From positions 388,169 to 452,168 of the forward strand of contig WIXG01000018.1 in NCBI GenBank assembly GCA_009869945.1: DNA of 64,000 bases. Direction: 5' to 3'. The notes below the pieces were generated by a model. That model was not told where the DNA came from, made no database searches, and saw nothing but the letters and a program-made list of their open reading frames with translations. A program made the translations under genes and the position numbers. Below are positions 1 through 13,525 of this stretch, in pieces (position 1 is the first letter of the stretch; each line of letters begins with the position of its first letter). This DNA is from Mesaphorura yosii (taxonomy: Eukaryota > Arthropoda > Collembola > Poduromorpha > Tullbergiidae).

Positions 1-360
1 CAACGTTCATTATAAATTAACGCGTTCAGCTTTCATTCATTGTGACAACGGCAATGAGAGCACACATCGTACGGTAGAAAATGTAGGTTACCAAACTTCT
101 TCCAATCTTTGCACAATCAAAAGACAACCACTTCAAAGTACTTATTTTTGATTGGTCACGTGAATCTTTCATATCAGTTACGGCCTATAACGTCTTGTTT
201 GATTATTGAAGCTGTCGAAATGTCTGCTTTAAACTAGCTCAACGATTGCAATTTCGGGTGGGAGCCGAGAATTGACTCTCAACATGATTCGATTTACTGG
301 CCGAGGGTTAGCCAATCATATCAAATAAGGAACGAGGAGCCGAATTTCTTACCAATTCTA
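1..360. other. Upstream flank, no gene recognised
   Basis: AT-rich sequence before the first small membrane-protein gene. It may hold that gene's promoter and 5' untranslated region. I see no open reading frame with coding character and no repeat. Confidence 0.4.
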
Positions 361-1221
361 ATGAACGAATCTTCTCTTCCTGTGCATATTTCAAGGTTTA
401 TGACGGGCTGGGCAGGGCTGGGCATGATTGGGCTGATTCTGATCACCGTAATTGTAAGTACCAAATGTAATTGAAAGCGTATCACTCAATCTTAGTCGGA
501 AGTCGCAATCATTCCATTCTCGTGAAGTAGTAGTCCGCCGAGTTCACCCACTGAATTAAGATTTTAGAGAACGCATAACTTTTTGCAACATAGAAACCTC
601 ACTGATAGATACGGTGAGATGCGTGTGTTCCCTTTACTGACATTTTGGATAGTATAAATTAAATGGGAACATTATAATTGCGGAAAGCACGCGAGTTTCC
701 CGTTCTCACGCAAAGTCGCCATTATTGTAAAAGAGAACTTCACGTTCTCAGTGCTATTCCTTCCGTATCCTCCGCAAATTACTGACCAATGTTAATTATT
801 TTGACTCGCTTCAGCTTTGCATTTGCTGCTGGTGCATCGGCTTAATTTATAATCGTCGTCATCCAAGACCTCGTCGCGGAGAAATAACCACGGAAGGAGA
901 GCTGCCTGTGTTGATAGCTGAGCGCCATAGTCCTAAGTTTATTCAGATTCTCAATGAAGCGCACGAAGTGGAACGGAGACGCTCAACTTGCTACGGTCCG
1001 AACGTTCCTTCAGAAGGTAAGTTTCACTCGTCTGCATTCATTCAACTCAGGTGATATCATTTTGCTATCGGTTTTTAGTAATAAATCCGGCAATAGAGAC
1101 CGCTCTCGCGAATCCTGTCGTCGACGACGACCGCGTCTGCCCGTATCCACCCAGCCCGAACGATCCGATGGCCGATCACTCGAAATACGTACCAATGCCT
1201 ACTCCGATGCCCATGTTGTGA
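361..1221 (+). CDS. Small single-pass membrane protein with Cys-rich juxtamembrane segment (3 exons)
   Basis: Family not recognised. I join exons 361-453, 815-1016 and 1079-1221. The donor GTAAGT follows 453 and GTAAG follows 1016; the acceptors are TCAG and TTTTAG. The phases match (0, then 1) and the frame ends in TGA, giving about 145 residues. The N-terminus is short, followed by a hydrophobic segment GLGMIGLILITVI that runs into LCICCWCIGLIYNRR. This is a transmembrane helix with four closely spaced cysteines (likely palmitoylation or metal candidates) and then a basic stop-transfer stretch. The tail is charged and ends in a proline/methionine-rich stretch (PYPPSPND, then PMPTPMPML). This suggests a type III or type I small membrane protein with a cytosolic adaptor-like tail. 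Further 5' exons are possible because the first exon lacks a clear signal peptide. Confidence 0.6.
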
Positions 1222-2053
1222 TTGCCTCACCTGGCTTGCGTGTTTCATACTTCTTTCTACACAACTGGATGTGTAGTTTCTACAAAAGACAGCATGAATG
1301 TCATGCTTAACCAAACTACTAAACACGGTCTATTGAGTAACTGCGTCAACGTGTATTCTGGTGATACCACAAACGGAACAAGAAAAGACATCTTCATCTT
1401 CTTTGCTGAATTGCATTTCACTTTAAGATCTAGATTTAGAACCTTAAGCAATTTATCATCGTACCTTACCTTCCTTTACTGAATCCTCACAAATCGACAA
1501 TGAGATCAATGAATGGACCCTGACAAACCTCGTAGCTCGTAGAACCACAAAAGTGTTACACAACCTTTGTCAAGTTTAATGGTACATTATTTATACAGAA
1601 CATGTCATATTAACATTTCCCTTTAGAAAGTAGCACCTTTACTATTGCAATGGGCTACGCGAATGTTAGATTTCTTGAACCAATCCTCTTAAATATCACA
1701 AAACCCATGCCCAAGTTAGTATGATACTCAAGAATGACTACGAGATTAATTTGAATGACACTTCTAACATGAGCTTTATTAACTTCCTACTAGCGATAGC
1801 CTAACCAACCAACCAACTCAACTATACATATACTCACCATAAAGACAAAACTGGCCAAGTCTTCTTGAATGTGTCAAATATTTGTAACTTCTAGGAGTAC
1901 ATACTTGTATACTATTTGTGTTTATGGAGTAATTCTAATCAACCTCTGCCTCAACCATTACTTAAATTATAGCTGGCTATAATATTAAAGCAAGTATCTT
2001 GTATTAAACTCTGGTGCAGTTCAAAATGACTTGAATTAAAGGGTGCGTGTATT
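1222..2053. other. 3' untranslated and intergenic DNA between convergent genes
   Basis: This lies between the stop of the small membrane-protein gene and the stop of the LMTK-like gene on the opposite strand. A minus-strand AATAAA (plus-strand TTTATT, near 1774) probably polyadenylates the kinase gene. The short open frames here have no coding character. Confidence 0.45.
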
Positions 2054-3779
2054 CTACGGCGTTCTCAGCGCATTCAAAATGTCGGTGATGCGTGGCCGAG
2101 TCGTGGGCTCCATATTCCAGCACGTGAGCATGATATTGTACAACTTATCGCTGACTGCTTCCGGCAAACAAGCTGTCTGAGGTCGTTCAAGAATATACGT
2201 GCGTCCCTTGATAACTTGGTCCAGGACTTCGTCGTCAGTCAGACCAACGTATGGAAGCTTTCCGAGTTGTATTATCTCCCAGAGCACAACTCCGTAAGTC
2301 CAGACATTTGACGCAGTCGTTGCCTACAAATTCACATAGTTGTGTCTTGGTCCGAAATGTACAGTGCTCGATGCAAAGTTAATATGATCATACCCTGTTT
2401 GTAATGATCGTATTCATCGTGATATGCAGGCACTCTGGCGCTAACCAACGAATTGGAATTGCTGTGTTCCCACTCCAGTAGTACTCGTCAGGGAAGCGTT
2501 GTGTTGAAAGTCCGTAGTCGCCAATCACAACTTTCCCGGCTGTATTGGCGACTAAACAATTTCTCGCTGTGAAATTGGAAAGAGCACACAAGCTTAGCAT
2601 TTAGTACATAATTATCAGATTAGGGTTGCCAACTGCGACAAACCTGCTAAATCTCCATGCACGAATCCCGCGTGCTCCATCCACTCAAGACCCTTTGCAA
2701 CGTCTGGGAAAGCAGAAATCGTACATAGTTAATTTACTGTGAAAAGTGAAATATCAAAGGCAAATATTCGAGAGTCAACAACTTGCCAGTTATCATTCGC
2801 ACAAGCATCGACTGATTTTGGGTTTCCAGGCATTTTGTTATCAAGTACTCCTTGAGAGTCCCCAATGGCCAGTACTCGAATATGAGCAAATACGGAGCTC
2901 GCTCAATGGAGTAACCCAGAAGCTTCAGAATATTCTCATGACTTTCATCTCGGTAGAAGCGAGCTTCATCCAGAAATCTCATTTGCTCTCTATTATTTGC
3001 CTCCACTCGCAGCTCTTTTACGATGGCTGGCACTCGGTCGTGGAAAGGATTAGCATTCCGAACTTGGGCTTTTATGACTTGGCCGAACCAGCCTCTTCCC
3101 ATTTCTGCAATGTACTCAGCGTTTGTGCGGTTGAAATTTCTATTTCCGATCTCGGTTTCTGTCAAATTCAGGTAAATTGAAATTTTTGGTGAGTTCCGAC
3201 AGTTTGAGGCGTTTTTCGCTCACCAAACCAGTCTTGAGTGAGCGCACTCCCCTCTTCCAATGGCACAATTGATGGAACATTTGTCTCTCGCGTTTCAACA
3301 CCGGACCTGGAACCACTTATGGTTGCCACTGATGAAAATGGCTCAAAATAAACGTGGTCGCGCCCGTTGGGAGGGTCAAATTGGGCGGCAGGAACAGGCG
3401 GGTCTGGAATGCCACACAATGCTCTATAGAACTGAGAAAAATAACATTAAAATTTCATGTTGAGATGAATTTTGACATTCAGTTCATGAGTGGTTGTACC
3501 CTGATCCACCATGATCGCGTACAAAATGCGCACACTACGAATCCTGTCAACAGTCCTACGGATAGAATCACAGCTTGAAGGGTATTGAGTCCACCGCCAC
3601 CACTACCTAAAAACGAATATGATTAACGGAAATTACATTGCCAATTTGAAGATTGAAGTATAGACGCCATTACTATTTGGTTCATCCGCCTGTCGAAGCA
3701 ATGGGAACTGAAATTGGTCGTCGCAATTGACACCCAAAGCCAAAATCAAAATCAAAACGCCTGCTACATGTTGTTTCAT
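2054..3779 (-). CDS. LMTK/AATYK-like receptor tyrosine kinase, minimal form (7 exons, 431 aa)
   Basis: Exons on the minus strand: 3779-3674, 3606-3500, 3431-3224, 3158-2787, 2703-2644, 2566-2394 and 2323-2054. The total is 1296 nt, open throughout. Residues 1-20 are a signal peptide (MKQHVAGVLILILALGVNC). A very short ectodomain is followed by one transmembrane helix (AVILSVGLLTGFVVCAFC) and then the kinase domain to the end. The glycine loop is MGRGWFGQV, the ATP lysine lies in AIVKEL and the helix-C glutamate in FLDEARFY. The catalytic loop reads HGDLAARNC, so the HRD arginine is glycine. The metal motif is DYG instead of DFG, and APE is intact. GRGWFG, HxDLA and GDYGL are hallmarks of lemur-tail kinases, in which HRD is also altered. 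Unlike vertebrate LMTKs there is no long C-terminal tail: the protein stops right after the kinase lobe. The first codon is chosen because it gives the signal peptide. Intron 4 is GC-AG. Confidence 0.8.
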
Positions 3780-4931
3780 TGCAGGCAAGTTTAAGGTAGT
3801 GAACATTCACTCTGGAGGATCCAACGGGCTCACCAAATTCACTAGATTTCCACTCTTTAGATTTCTAGAAGTGTGGCGTTATGCAAGGAAGGAGTGAGCT
3901 CGAAGTTTTATAAAACTCATCATCACCCTTTTGACGATGATGGCAAACACGGAAAACGCCCTTCACAGCAAAATCCAGTACAATACTAAACAAATGATAA
4001 CATTTACGGCAAAACAGTAATCTTTATTATTATTTCAAGTGTTCTGATTCAGCAGAAACAAGCCACCTCACAATTAAAAACATTTGCTACGTATCGCACA
4101 TAATAATCGTTTGTCAATGTTAACTATACGACGATCGTGATTTCTAATCAGCGAGTCAATGGATTTCATGGTCTGACTAAGTTTGTATCGATTTATACCT
4201 TATCATTTGACATGTGCAACAGTAAACGAAATTAACACTTGTCCATAGCTCATCATGCCGCTGGCCTCAAATCAGCTATCACACGATCAATGATTTTGGG
4301 ATTTTTGAGATTCGCTCATGCTCGTGCGTCATTTGTGCCTTCGTACTATCAGTAATTTCGCTTTATCTAATTTTATCTGTAATGTGTGCAGCGCCAACGA
4401 ATGCATGATGAAGAATCTAATCCAAAGTTGGCGACCAGTGGTTCACTGTCCACCAATGAGTTCTAATTCTTCTAATCCAGTACTTATCAGGCTCATCAGT
4501 GCTTTCCGAAGCTTACATCACCGTATGAGACACGAGACACGATGCTCGACATCTTCACATTTCTCTCCCTCGCCTCGACTCGACTCATACAGTTTCAAGG
4601 CCCCTGGTATTCCGCAGTTTGCCATCTGTGTTGCACTGAGAGCTTTCAAAGTTGTTTTGATCAGCTTGTCATACAACGAACCAGTTTTTGAATGTTACGT
4701 TGTTTCCATTTGTGTTTAGTGTTTAAATCATTACAAACTATATAATTTATCAAGAAAATGTGGTGGACACTGGACATTCATTGACACCCGCATTGTAATC
4801 CGAAATACTAATAGAAATTGTAGTCAAAATAATCACTACATTTGTTGTGATCAATTGCATTTTAAATGGCTCAAGGTCTGCATTGCAGTTTCAAGCAAAC
4901 TAAATGCTTCAAGAGGATTTTTCACTGCTGA
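3780..4931. promoter_or_regulatory. Divergent intergenic region between LMTK-like and DCAF15 genes
   Basis: These 1.15 kb separate two head-to-head genes and so should contain both promoters. A frame at 4318-4719 is open for 133 codons but has no recognisable domain. I see no clear TATA box or repeat. Confidence 0.4.
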
Positions 4932-7900
4932 ATGCGAATTATGTATAACAGAAGAATTGGATATCGTAACCACATTGTCGTAAACCTACTTGACAGAGAG
5001 GTATTGATATCGCAAATTGTTATTCGGTATAAAAATCTCGCCAACTTCGTTAATTTTGGTTTAACTTCTCTCAGCTAAACGGACAAGCTCTTCATGTTTC
5101 CAACGGATGGACGGAACATGACATTTTAAACAGCAATGCCTACAATGGACCATTTGGCAAGTCACCACCTGACAGACTTCGGATGCCAATCGATTCAGTC
5201 GTCCCCAAATATGCATTGGAAGCAGGGTAAGCGAGTGAATTTAGTCTCCCTAATCGAATGTCATAGTATAGTAACAAAAATTAAGGTAGTTTTGCTTAAT
5301 ATATCGCAGGAACATTTTCATGGGATTTACGCAGTGTGGTAGATATCTGTTGTCATATACTACCCGACCGAATGATTCTGGGTTATGGCATATTCGCCTT
5401 GGGGATTTGACCTTCATTTATAAACTTAATTTTTGGTTGTTCGTACCATACAAGCAAGCGAGGGAAGTTTATACTGTCAATTTATTTGAGAACCAAACCA
5501 TTCCACATGACAATTTGCTCATTGAGATCGCTCAGTGGCCTCATGATAGCCGAAGGCTCCTAGTAACAGGAAGAAGGTATGCCATTCTGACATAACTATT
5601 TTCAACTTATGATTGTCACCGTCTGGGCCATCCTTTTGATTGCAGTCTGAATCCGACAAACCCTTGCTCAAATGATTCACTAGTTTATGTCACTATTACT
5701 ACTACTCCTGACGCTAAGCCATGTGCAGAGTGTAAATATGAGCCTCCGGATGATGGAGATGAAGGTAAGTTACAAGTTACAGCGTCCATTGCAATCACCA
5801 AACTGACACTGAATTTCCTTTCTGAAATGATACTTTGACTTTCATTTTTTGCAGAGTATACTGAGGCTTCCACCCTCAGGAAGACTTGTTTGCTACATGG
5901 TTTAACTGTCCATTTGGCGTACGACCAAGTTCAACCATATCCACTTTTTAAGCCCCATATACAATTGAAGTGCAAGAATTCGGTCCTATTCAACTCTGGA
6001 AACATATTTCACATGTTTACGGTTGTATCTGTGCCACCGCATGAAGAGTCACCTTTCAACCATGAGCTCCTAAATCCTCCAAGACGTCTTACGAAGAGCA
6101 AGGGACGTAAAAGGCACCTACGCTGCGACTTTTGGTTCAGAAGTGACCCTGCAAAACCTACCTCTGTTAATTTAGCAACTATTATCAAAAATTGCTCAAG
6201 CACATTGGCTTTGAGAAAGGAATTGAACCGGTTTATCAAGAACGCAAAATTCTTACCGATTGAAGAACACGATCATGTATTGGATATCAAGCAGCAAACG
6301 CAATTCCTATCTAGTCTTTCAACAAATTCCCAAAGTCTTAATTTCCCCACACGAAGACTATCGGCAAGTTCATGTGACTCCGAAGTGTCAACTGGGGAAT
6401 TTCGTGCGCAACTTGTTCCAGAACAGACCTCATCTGCCTCGACATCGCTGACTTGGTCATGGTCTAAAGAGTCTAACGTTTCAAGCGAGCAGACACCCAT
6501 CCACGAAGCGCCCCTACCGGAACACACGAAAATGCTACCACCTCAGGAAAGGAAATTCTTCAAAGGCCTACGAAAAGTTCGGCGAAAGCCGCACGTAACT
6601 TCTCAGGAAAGAGAAGCCATATTCTCAAAGGAAGAATCATTGTCATCTAACAAGGCAGTATTTGATGTGTTTGAAGTGACTACTGAAGAGATACCGATTG
6701 ACAGAAGCTTTTCTTCGTTTCGGAAGAGAAAATTGGCTGAGAAAAAGTATGAGTTCTCTGACGAACCGAGCGATGACCAAGCGACAGCAGCAAATGACAA
6801 CAATATGATTGTCAGACGCAGATCCATGAGAAGACGTCCAGCGACCAACAGCATTAACGTCTGTGTGGATGAGAACTCCATCAGCTCAAGTTGCGGGAGC
6901 ACTCAGTCAAGCCCAAGGTACGACACAAATAGCAGTTTCCAACCTGGGGGCGCTAGTCCTAGACTTGTTCCATCCCCTGCCTTGTCGCCCAGTTGCAACT
7001 CCTCTGCTGAGATTCTGAGACCCATCACGAATACAGCATCGAATTTCCTCGGAATGGCTAATTCATCGATCGAAATGCCAAAATTAAAAGAGGAAGAGGA
7101 GGTTCCGGAGGTTGATGCAAGCAAAGAAAGCGTGCTTTCTGAAATTGCGGTTAAGAGATCAACTCGAAGTAGCTACAAGGAATCTACAAGCACAAATGCG
7201 AAGCCGACATTTAGTTCCTACTTAAATTGTGTTGCAAAAGTATTACGGTGTTACGCTGAGACGGACGAAGCAGAAGACAACTTATCCGTACGAACAGATA
7301 CTGATGACGAATATAAACAGACATTGCCGTTTCCAATTGCGTTGGCGTTAAATGTTCATGGAAGAGAGAACCAGCAATTGGCAATGTTGAGTAATAGTAA
7401 GGCTCGATTCTGTCCCACAACCAGAATTGAAATCCTTCAACGATCTTTGGATATTGAAATTTTGTGCAACGAGGTTTCTACCATGATATGTCTGGCGAAC
7501 GGAAAATACTTTTGCTGCTGTTTCGATTACGACGTCGCTGTTATTGATGTAAGATACCTGTGTTCACAACAAATCTGAAATCAAATGTGCCGAAGAATTC
7601 TTTATGTAAATCAGATGATCCACTCTATCTTTTAGATCGAGCCGGTGAATGGTACGGTAACCTCTTTGGCAGTTGTGTTGTTCTCCGCTACAAATCTGAA
7701 GCGATTTCAACAAGAGAGGTATTTAAACGTGTTTCCAATTTTGCTCATAAATAGAAAAAATCTTAATTTTGTAATATTTTGTCAGATATTCGACGTACAA
7801 CTACGACATGCCATCAATTCCAGGCATACCCGATCCCCGAAAGAAGTACGAAGCTATTTTTTCATTTTCGTGGAATCCAGTGGAAGAATCTGCGCGAGTA

Positions 7901-8337
7901 CTTTACATGGGCAATTTAGTTGAGCTGCAGTCAATACCAGAGCAATGGAATCCGACCAAGTACATAATTCCACACATTTCATCACTCCTAAATCCCAATG
8001 AACCTGTTCAAATGACTCTTCGAAACGACATGGCAGTGACTGATTGTAAGATTTTCACTGGCTTAGAGGCAGGACAATGAATTTATAAACTGAACTTTTG
8101 TCTTCTCCAGCTCAATCATTGTACCAGCTACAAGACTTCGATGGCATCATTACATTGTACCGACACGAAACATTGCATGAAAGATTGAGACGACAAAAAG
8201 TTGAGGCAAAACACCGGAAGAGAAGTTTGAAGAGCTGTAATCCAGCGTCAACCAGTGGAAGTGAACGCGAAGATGTTTCAAGTCTGAACCTAAGTTGTAT
8301 CAGCGACAGCAGTTTGGACTCCAGCGACATGGTTTAA
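4932..8337 (+). CDS. DCAF15: DCAF15, substrate receptor of the CUL4-DDB1 ubiquitin ligase (8 exons, 956 aa)
   Basis: Exons: 4932-5000, 5075-5226, 5310-5576, 5646-5764, 5855-7548, 7636-7718, 7786-8045 and 8111-8337, in frame throughout. DCAF15 docks substrates such as splicing factors to CUL4-DDB1. The N-terminal block NIFMGFTQCGRYLLSYT, the stretch CAECKYEPP, and the block with LLHGL, YPLFKP and LFNSG match the family's N-terminal WD40-like domain in order. The last conserved block (residues about 505-590), around LPFPIALAL and FDYDVAVIDV, matches the C-terminal DCAF15 domain. Between them lies about 300 residues of serine-rich, charged, low-complexity sequence encoded by the single 1.7 kb exon 5, much longer than in vertebrate DCAF15. 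The C-terminus ends in a basic then serine/acidic tail. The first exon (23 codons) is the least certain. A poly(A) signal AATAAA lies at 8556. Confidence 0.88.
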
Positions 8338-8948
8338 ACTGCCTGACTGATAGCGAAATGCTCTTTTTGTCCAAACTCAACAATTCTGTGATCCCTGTAA
8401 TAAGGTCAACTATTTAAGCGACTGAGTGAGAAGACACGTTATATTATGCCTTTCTATAATTATCGAAGTAGTGGTAAGGGCTTAAGGGCACGACGCTATA
8501 ATACTCGAAATTAGTTGTATCTGTACTCGGTGAAGTCGGTCTATTGTTTAAAAGCAATAAATGAGAAATTGTTTACTTTACACCATAAACATACTTCCTC
8601 ACCTAAAATGCTTTGAAATCTTTGCATTTTCACGTGGGTGACTTCAGATTTGCAACGTTATGCATTATTCTCTTCAATCTCTGAGCGGAGCGTGTCAAGA
8701 GTCAAACTCCAGGCAGCAAAAAACAGTACATCTTCAGTTAACAAAGCGGCGAGTCACGATGAGTATGTATTGAATGCGAAGCACCTTTGGACATTGGACA
8801 TGATAACCTTGAAAACAGATGATAGAATCGATAACTGGCATGCGTGTCAATTTCAAACCTGAACGGTCCGAACCCACAAACGGTAGGATTCAGTGTTTAT
8901 TTTGTCATTGAGCAAGCTGGAAGCAACTAACAATTCGTCGCACGCACA
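8338..8948. other. DCAF15 3' UTR and carboxylesterase promoter region
   Basis: The AATAAA at 8556-8561 probably ends the DCAF15 transcript. The rest, up to the esterase start codon at 8949, should hold the esterase promoter. The frame open at 8638-8862 looks non-coding. Confidence 0.45.
8556..8561 (+). terminator. Poly(A) signal of DCAF15
   Basis: AATAAA 219 bp after the DCAF15 stop codon on the same strand. Confidence 0.6.
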
Positions 8949-11368
<2,420 letters not shown>

Positions 11369-11463
11369 TAATTCTAATCACTGCCTTAGAACTGACATTG
11401 CATGTAATGTTCCATTCTTGCTATTTAACACATGTGTAAGTAAGTTCTAGCCAGCACCAAGTC

Positions 11464-11469
11464 AATAAA
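11464..11469 (+). terminator. Poly(A) signal of carboxylesterase
   Basis: AATAAA about 95 bp after the esterase stop; a second copy follows about 10 bp later. Confidence 0.6.
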
Positions 11470-11664
11470 ATACAATAAAATACTAGTCACCAGGTACAAA
11501 GAGCGAGAGCATTCACATGGGTGTTCATTTAACGAGAAGTTAAACAGCATTAAGAAGTTTGACGAAATCAACGATTGCGATTGCGCCTTTTCGAAAATCT
11601 ATCCTTCCGTACAAAGTACAATACGCATGCTTGACAGAACCTCTACATAATGCGAACGACTAAC

Positions 11665-13525
11665 CTAACGTTCGGACACGTAACCGCCAGGCAGCCCTTT
11701 ACTGAATGTTACCTGCCATAGCTGATACTTTCGTGACCTGAACGCGCCGATCGACAGCGACAAGTAATAGTACCACATTCGGAAAAACACTTCGCCATAC
11801 TTCCCTTGAAGCTTTGGCCACGCTTTGATAAAATTTTCTCTCCAGGCGATGAGTGTTTTGGAGTAGTCGTTTCCAAAGTTGTGCCAGTCCTCAATAATGA
11901 AGTGCCCGTCCGAGTACTTGGTGATGTCCGTGTGATACGGCAGCAGTCCGTTGGGAAATATGTATTTGTGGAACCTGAAGCGATATAATTCCTTTTGAGC
12001 TAAAGTGTTGCTCTGTAAAGAGCAAATAGGTATCATACCATGGTTCAGTTCGTGGAATGGATGGGTGATTAACACCTATCGTATGCAGCAGGAGAAGCCC
12101 GTTCTTCGGCAGGCATTTTTTGGCCACTTCAAAAAATGTTCTGTAATTTGAAGCACCGACGTGCTCGAACATTCCGACAGATACTAAAAGAGACGACGGT
12201 AAACGCCACCTGTGAGCCATTATAAGCTGTCTAATAATTTGGTTCGTTCTTACCGATTCGATCGAATTTTTCAGTTATATCACGATAATCCATTAGCTCG
12301 ATCCTAACCGGTAAATCTTTGCAGTTTTCTCTTGCCAATTCGGCCTGTTCCTTAGAAATCGTGCAGCCGACAACTTGAACCTGGAGAAAATCCATATGGT
12401 TGCTCTTGTACTTTTAATATACAGTCAGAAGGCAAAAGACAGATAGAAACAGTAGCCATCTCAGGGCCATTCCTTACGTGGTGCTTTTGGGCCAAATACT
12501 TGCAGAGAGATCCCCATCCGCAGCCTATGTCAAGGACGCGCATTCCCTGGACAAGGAAGACTATTTGAAGGAGCGACCTTAGTAATGAATCGATTAATGG
12601 CAAATAAGATCATTTACAGGCGTCAGTTTCAGTTTCTTTGCGATCAGCTCCATTTTGTCTAGCTGTGCTTGATTTAAGTTGTCAGCGTTCTTCCAGTACC
12701 CACAACTGTGATAGGAAACAAGCATTAAGGAAATGGCTTCTGAGCTTCTGAGGTCTGCGATTGCAGGCTTTGTCAATTCATCAAGGCGCGCGTGTTTCTA
12801 CACTATTGTCATACTTTACCTGTAGTTCATTGTTGGATCCAAGAAGGCTTCGAACAAATCGTTTCCTATCGATATAGTTGAATGAAACGATCACTTCAGT
12901 CACGTCATACTGAACAGCACTAATTTTTTATCATTATTAGTGGCAGTTTACCTTTGTCATAATGCCTCTGTCCAACTTCCCATGCCCGTTCTTTCGTTTG
13001 CAGATTGCAGACAAAGAAAAGCAGATGGTTCAAGAACAAATTCAGCTTTATGGAGTTGAAATAGATTTTGTGCACATTTCTTTCGAAAATATGCTGCAAC
13101 AGTCCGTCCAAATCATCGCATGTCCACAGCCCCTCCATGTACATCTCTCCGAGTGCCAACGAACCAGAGTTGGCAAGTCTGAGAAAGAACTCGCGTTCAT
13201 TTTCTGGGCTTAGTTGTATGTCAATTGGTTTTGGACCGTTGATTTTCAGATCGCACTGGTCCAGGTAGTACAAAATCAATTTCTTCAACGGTGGGTAAAA
13301 TATCGAAAAAATACACTTTTCGATGTACTTGTACGTGTTCACGAAAAACACAATTAGCGTGTAGAACACACTCACAGACTTCACATTTTGGAATCCAATC
13401 AAATCCTCTGGCCTGGTAGAGCCCAAATTCGTCAAGTCTTCCTTCTTGGCCCTGGCGTGACCGAGGCCATTTCTGCTGCTGCCTGAATTAACCTGCACGT
13501 GTGTAACGTTCGAGGAGCCAGTCAT
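11665..13525 (-). CDS. Cyclopropane-fatty-acyl-phospholipid synthase-like methyltransferase (7 exons, 452 aa)
   Basis: Exons on the minus strand: 13525-12952, 12865-12820, 12705-12618, 12546-12478, 12380-12254, 12183-12039 and 11974-11665 (1359 nt, open). CFA synthases use S-adenosylmethionine to add a methylene bridge to unsaturated acyl chains of membrane phospholipids. The diagnostic blocks are all present and in bacterial order: GQRHYDKGNDLFEAFLD, MNYSCGYW, the SAM-binding motif VLDIGCGWGSL, GCTISKEQAELA, MFEHVG, and PWFHKYIFPNGLLPY. The first 70 residues are an extra segment with a hydrophobic patch, which may attach the protein to membranes. The gene has seven exons and normal GT-AG introns, so it belongs to the host genome and is not bacterial contamination. 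CFA synthases are common in bacteria, plants and protists and patchy in animals, so an ancient transfer is likely. Confidence 0.9.

Noticed and set aside
4318-4719. 133-codon plus-strand frame as a gene
   Set aside because: It has no domain, coding texture or splice context, and lies in the divergent promoter region.
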